Source: Paramuribaculum sp.
Lineage (GTDB): Bacteria > Bacteroidota > Bacteroidia > Bacteroidales > Muribaculaceae
Reading direction: 5' to 3'
NCBI GenBank assembly: GCA_029062075.1
Contig: JAIDQW010000318.1
Location: forward strand, 1 to 9,637
Length of the DNA: 9,637 nt
The position numbers and the translations under genes are program-made. Of the stretch, positions 6,060-9,637 are shown piece after piece. Position 1 is the first letter of the stretch. Every line of letters starts with the position of its first letter. The notes under the pieces are model-generated. The model was not told the DNA's origin. It was given only the letters and a program-made list of their open reading frames with translations, and did no database searches.

Positions 6060-6944
6060 TTAGTCTTCTGCTAAATAAGAGGGTAGCAGAATCTGCACAG
6101 CATACTTTACCTGACCAAAGGTACCTACTTTGGGTATATTATAAATCGGCGAAAGTACTGCATGACCTTCTTCTGCCCAGAAGCAATCCTTCAAAGATTC
6201 ATCTTCATCAGCAGGAGAAACACACATAATTGGCTGACCCGATACACCCTGATAGTTAAGTCCTGTCATGACAGTGTTCCAATTCAAAACGGTGTTACCA
6301 TCTTCATCTTCCTCTTCAAAGAACTCAAAATATTCAGGAGTTTCACCAGAATACCAGGGGTCATCAGCTACAAGCTGGTCGTAAGGTTTAACAACCCTAT
6401 ATCTCTGGAAACCCTCAGCTTGCAAAATTTCAACTTCAGCATCAATATCTTCATTTACGAAACCGTCAAAGAAGATACCTTTACCGAGACTTACCCATGT
6501 ATGCTCGGTAACAAATGTCATTGTACAAGTATTAGAGCCTGCTATAGACTTGTCATCTGCAGCAAAGCCTACCTGAGCCTGATATTTATGACCGCCCAGA
6601 CAGTTGATTGTAACATCAACAGATGCCACATTCTGTCCATCCTCAAAAGTCAGTGTATTGGTGGACAGTGTAACATTATTCACCGCTTCACCTCTGTTTG
6701 AAAAAGTAAGGTCTAAAACCTTAACTACAGAAATAGGAAGAGAAACAGATCCTTTAGAATCACTTCTTACTACGTTTAGGGTATAAGTATTGGTACTTTT
6801 AACAGTTGCAACATTAAGTGTTTTCTGTTCAAAAGCAAACTTTGTTCCTGACTCCTGATATTCTTCCCAGTAGCCATCAGAACTACAGGAGCTCATCGAA
6901 AGAACGAGAGCTGCTGCCGCCCATATATATTTTGAAATATTCAT
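6060..6944 (-). CDS. Surface lipoprotein in SusE/F position, third gene of the Sus operon
   Basis: A 294-residue predicted lipoprotein: a hydrophobic signal segment then LSMSSC, with Cys20 as the lipidated residue. I do not recognise a named family with certainty. Residues about 35-145 look like a beta-sandwich of Calx-beta/DUF4843 type (alternating strands such as YTLNVVR, VSLPISVV, ASVDVTINC). Residues about 148-294 form a second domain opening WVSLGKGIFFDGF, then VEILQAEGFQRYRVVKPYDQ, a pattern I associate with Bacteroidales surface lipoproteins. An acidic run (EYFEFFEEEDEDG, residues 204-216) sits in the second domain and may bind calcium. It follows susD by 30 bases and ends at the operon terminator. 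By position it would be an outer-membrane, outward-facing protein helping SusC/SusD recognise their nutrient; ligand and detailed role are unknown. Confidence 0.7.
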   Translation of the reverse strand: MNISKYIWAAAALVLSMSSCSSDGYWEEYQESGTKFAFEQKTLNVATVKSTNTYTLNVVRSDSKGSVSLPISVVKVLDLTFSNRGEAVNNVTLSTNTLTFEDGQNVASVDVTINCLGGHKYQAQVGFAADDKSIAGSNTCTMTFVTEHTWVSLGKGIFFDGFVNEDIDAEVEILQAEGFQRYRVVKPYDQLVADDPWYSGETPEYFEFFEEEDEDGNTVLNWNTVMTGLNYQGVSGQPIMCVSPADEDESLKDCFWAEEGHAVLSPIYNIPKVGTFGQVKYAVQILLPSYLAED

Positions 6945-6974
6945 CTTATTAATATCAATAAAAATTTAACCGGA

Positions 6975-8603
6975 TTAAATATCAGCTACAGGAGTTGGTT
7001 TAACTGTAGTGGGGTTGTTTGCACCGAGTGCTTTATTAGATTCAACTTCTGTCTGAGGAATCTGGAACAAAAGAATCGGATCACCTGCAGGAATATTATA
7101 AACATTAGCAGGCTCAAAACCACCACCACGACGGTCAATACCCTTGTTAAGACGCATAATATCGTAATATGCGATACCTTCACCCCAGAACTCGATTCTA
7201 CGCTGACGCCAGATTTCATTCATCACTACATCAGCTGAACCATTTGAGAATGCATAGTTGGGATCACGATATCTTGAAACCAAACCCACGAGAGTAGTGC
7301 AACCACCGGCAACATCACCACTCATAGCTTGAGCTTCTGCCTTTATGAGATACATCTCTTCAATACGCATCAGAGGAATATCATTTGCAGGTGTTTGAGT
7401 ATTAGTCATGTTATCCTGATAGATACCAAATTTCACATTGACATATTCAGGTGTAGCAGGATCCTGAATAGCGTTAGATACGAATGCTTGAGTGTAAGGA
7501 GAAACGAGGTTTGGTGATTGTCCGTTTGCATCCAGCCACCATCCTTTGCGGACATCAGAAGAGGTAATGCCCTCAACCAAAGTCATATTACCCTTACGCC
7601 AAGCACCTACACTTGTATATCCGCCACGGCAGAAGGTACTAGCCATTGAGGGCCAGTTACATATACCTGTTGTTACTACACGGTCGCTCTCATCTACTAT
7701 GACTGCCCATAACCATGACTTATCAGCAGCATTCCAGAAACCAGGCTTTTTAATATCATTAGCAGCATAAGGAGTCATCTTACTATTAGTGATAGCGTAT
7801 TCTGCATCAGCAATAGCCTCAGTGTATTTGTGCTGCACGAGATTAATACGAGCACGGAGACCGTGAGCGGAAGAAGCTGAGAAGAACGCCTTATCTGCTC
7901 TTGCAGTGAAAGCGATTGTCTTAGTTGCTTCAAGGAATTCGATACACTTATCAATATCTTTATTGATCAGGGCATAAACTTCTTCTACTGTAGCACGAGG
8001 AGCACCGTTTAGCGCAACTTCGTCACTATTTTCATTAGTAATGATAGGTACACAAGGATCATTCTGGTGTCCGAAATATGTGTACTGATAAAGTTGAGCT
8101 AAAACAAAGTATGCGTTTGCACGGAAGCCGAGGGCCTGTGCTGCAAAATACATAACTTCGGGATCTTCGCTTTCTAAGTCAACAACACTGAGAACATTAT
8201 TAGCAGAGAAAATTTGGTTATACATGGTACCCCAAATCATTCTGGTAAGGCGAGAAGTGGTGTTGATATCGCTCATCTCAATCTGCTCAGAGAACCAGTT
8301 ATATCCCAATACCAACGAAGGCATATCTGCTGTACGGCTATCAAGACCGAGCATAATTGCCGGATATCCGAAGTCCATGTGTGAAGAAGTTCCGAGGATA
8401 TTGCCGAACTGCTTGAGCATGGTGGGTACTGCATTTGTACCTGCGGAAAGCATTTCAGGATCGCGGGCAACAACATTTTCTTTCTGCTCGGAAGTAACAG
8501 TGCTACCCAGAGGCTCTGTATCAAGGTCATTACATGCAACTGCTGTAAAGCCAAGAGCTCCTATTAATATATATTTATTTAATGATTTCATCTTTTTATT
8601 CAT
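6975..8603 (-). CDS. SusD/RagB-family nutrient-binding outer-membrane lipoprotein
   Basis: A 542-residue SusD homologue. A signal peptide ends at the lipobox TAVAC (Cys24) and is followed by NDLDTEP, the typical SusD mature start. The helical TPR-like scaffold carries family landmarks: FRANAYFVLAQLYQY, IPLMRIEEMYLIKAEAQAMS, EIWRQRRIEFWGEGIAYYDI followed by MRLNKGIDR, and FQIPQTEVESNKALG at the C-terminus. SusD proteins form a lid over the SusC barrel and bind the incoming glycan or other ligand at the cell surface. Length is normal (about 500-600). The start at 8603 lies 16 bases after the susC stop; the ATG at 8591 (residue 5), preceded by AAAAAG, is an equally possible start and keeps the same signal peptide. 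Binding residues cannot be assigned, so the substrate is unknown. Confidence 0.93.
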   Translation of the reverse strand: MNKKMKSLNKYILIGALGFTAVACNDLDTEPLGSTVTSEQKENVVARDPEMLSAGTNAVPTMLKQFGNILGTSSHMDFGYPAIMLGLDSRTADMPSLVLGYNWFSEQIEMSDINTTSRLTRMIWGTMYNQIFSANNVLSVVDLESEDPEVMYFAAQALGFRANAYFVLAQLYQYTYFGHQNDPCVPIITNENSDEVALNGAPRATVEEVYALINKDIDKCIEFLEATKTIAFTARADKAFFSASSAHGLRARINLVQHKYTEAIADAEYAITNSKMTPYAANDIKKPGFWNAADKSWLWAVIVDESDRVVTTGICNWPSMASTFCRGGYTSVGAWRKGNMTLVEGITSSDVRKGWWLDANGQSPNLVSPYTQAFVSNAIQDPATPEYVNVKFGIYQDNMTNTQTPANDIPLMRIEEMYLIKAEAQAMSGDVAGGCTTLVGLVSRYRDPNYAFSNGSADVVMNEIWRQRRIEFWGEGIAYYDIMRLNKGIDRRGGGFEPANVYNIPAGDPILLFQIPQTEVESNKALGANNPTTVKPTPVADI

Positions 8604-8605
8604 TT

Positions 8606-8615
8606 TAACCGGTTA
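8606..8615. repeat. TAACCGGTTA palindrome in the susC-susD junction
   Basis: A perfect 10-base palindrome in the 16-base gap. On the minus strand its CCGGTTAAA half abuts the susD ATG directly. The same nonamer recurs immediately after the susD stop at 6973-6965. It may be a processing or translation-related element, or chance. Confidence 0.4.
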
Positions 8616-8619
8616 TTGA

Positions 8620-9637
8620 TTAGAATGTCACTTTCAAACCACCTGAAATACAACGCAAAGCAGTATATAGAGAAGTTGTAGCGGCAGTAAAACTCTGGCG
8701 CGGGTCAAGACCCTTACGTGCACTCCAGAGAGCGACATTGTCAGCTGCACCATAAATTCTCAGACTTTCTACACCGAATTTCTTTGTGAAATTTGACGGT
8801 AATGTATAACCGAGAGTGATATTGTTGAGTGAAAGATAATTTGAAGTGATCAAGCCACGGTCACACAGATAAGAATAATATGAGTATGCTGCCTGTGCAT
8901 CAAGACGAGGCACATTGGTGTTGGGATTTTCAGGTGTCCAGGCATTTCTTATATCCTTGTGCCAGTTGTGACCATATTCGCTTGATGCACCGGAACCCAT
9001 AAGATACTGGTAACCCTGGTCATAGATTTTTCCTCCCAACTGGTAAGAGAATGCAAGACCCAGGTCAAAGCCGTAGGCATTAAGAGTTGTTCCGAAACCG
9101 CCATAAACAATCGGGAGAAGATCACCTGTTGACTGACGATATGCTGATTTCCATTCCTTGGTTACAAAATCAGAACCGGGAACTTTATCACCGTTATCAT
9201 CTGTATCAAATCCCCAATACAGAGCTTCACCGGTAGCTTTATCTACACCCGCATATTTAACCATATACAACTGATACATGGATTCACCTTCACGATAGAT
9301 GCGTGAACCATTGATCCACTTACCACCGAGTTCAGGAGCAAGTTTGAGCACCTTGTTATTTACAAATGTTGCATTTGCATTAATAGCCCATACAAGATTC
9401 TTTGTGGCGATAGGACGGTAAGTGAGTTCAATTTCAAAACCGCTGTTTCTCATTGAACCGATATTCATAGGAATTGAAGTATAACCAAGTGAAGGAGAGG
9501 TAGGACGGTTATAAAGCATGTCAGAAGTCTGACGATTGAAGTATTCAACAGTACCTGAAAGTTTTCTATCCCAGAAACCGAAATCTACACCAACGTTGAA
9601 AGAGTTTGAAGTTTCCCAAGTAAGATTCTTATTACCC
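8620..9637 (-). CDS. SusC/RagA-family TonB-linked outer-membrane transporter, C-terminal part
   Basis: The last ~339 residues of a SusC-type transporter whose start lies beyond the window. The open frame reaches base 9637; the first Met in view (9519) is internal, preceded by typical SusC sequence (NKNLTWETSNSFNVGVDF, then TVEYFNRQTSDML). The visible part is the C-terminal half of the 22-stranded beta-barrel, with alternating aromatic strands (FEIELTYRPIATKNLVWAI, AYGFDLGLAFSYQLGGKIYD), the family stretch NYLSLNNITLGYTLPSNF, then LRIYGAADNVALWSARKGLDPRQSF, and the terminal strand GGLKVTF ending in Phe as outer-membrane barrels usually do. It imports the ligand captured by SusD into the periplasm using TonB energy. 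The plug, carboxypeptidase-like domain and TonB box are outside the window. susD follows after 16 bases. Confidence 0.93.
   Translation of the reverse strand, partial: GNKNLTWETSNSFNVGVDFGFWDRKLSGTVEYFNRQTSDMLYNRPTSPSLGYTSIPMNIGSMRNSGFEIELTYRPIATKNLVWAINANATFVNNKVLKLAPELGGKWINGSRIYREGESMYQLYMVKYAGVDKATGEALYWGFDTDDNGDKVPGSDFVTKEWKSAYRQSTGDLLPIVYGGFGTTLNAYGFDLGLAFSYQLGGKIYDQGYQYLMGSGASSEYGHNWHKDIRNAWTPENPNTNVPRLDAQAAYSYYSYLCDRGLITSNYLSLNNITLGYTLPSNFTKKFGVESLRIYGAADNVALWSARKGLDPRQSFTAATTSLYTALRCISGGLKVTF

Noticed and set aside
8620..9519. The ATG at 9519 as the start of a short separate gene
   Set aside because: The frame stays open to the window edge and the upstream residues are typical SusC barrel sequence, so the Met is internal.

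Overview
The window looks like chromosomal DNA of a Bacteroidota bacterium of the order Bacteroidales, most likely a Muribaculaceae-like gut commensal. The evidence is a SusC/SusD pair, a DUF4494 gene (a family known almost only from Bacteroidota), a peptidase with a C-terminal region resembling a type IX secretion sorting domain, lipoprotein signals of Bacteroidales type, and promoters matching the Bacteroidota pattern (TTTG at -33, TAnnTTTG at -7). Every gene I support lies on the minus strand, so transcription runs from high to low coordinates. The family-level placement is an inference.

In transcription order, 9637-5996 is a nutrient-acquisition operon: the C-terminal part of a SusC TonB-dependent outer membrane transporter, a complete SusD substrate-binding lipoprotein, and a third surface lipoprotein in the SusE/F position, closed by a strong hairpin. 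SusC and SusD would capture and import a glycan or other large nutrient. No glycoside hydrolase or regulator is in view, so the substrate cannot be named. Next (5992-5130) is a compact two-gene toxin-antitoxin module: an MNT-type nucleotidyltransferase antitoxin overlapping a HepT-type HEPN RNase toxin by 8 bases. It has its own promoter and a terminator-like hairpin on each side.

From 5131 to 1678 there is a secreted S8 (subtilisin-like) peptidase with its triad in place, then a DUF4494 gene and a YggS/PLPBP pyridoxal-phosphate homeostasis gene separated by only 7 bases. No terminator separates the peptidase from DUF4494, so read-through is possible. From 1667 to 1 there is an FHS/FucP-like MFS sugar transporter with a terminator, then the first 30 codons of transketolase behind an almost perfect Bacteroidota promoter. 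Sugar import next to a pentose-phosphate enzyme suggests a loosely carbohydrate-related neighbourhood, but the terminator and promoter between them make them separate transcription units.

No stretch longer than about 210 bases lacks a gene. I saw no tRNA, rRNA, CRISPR array, insertion sequence or prophage gene. The points most worth checking are the MNT-HepT cassette, the Gln in place of the usual His in the transketolase SGHPG motif at the window edge, the uncharacterised third protein of the Sus operon, and the large insert in the S8 peptidase domain.
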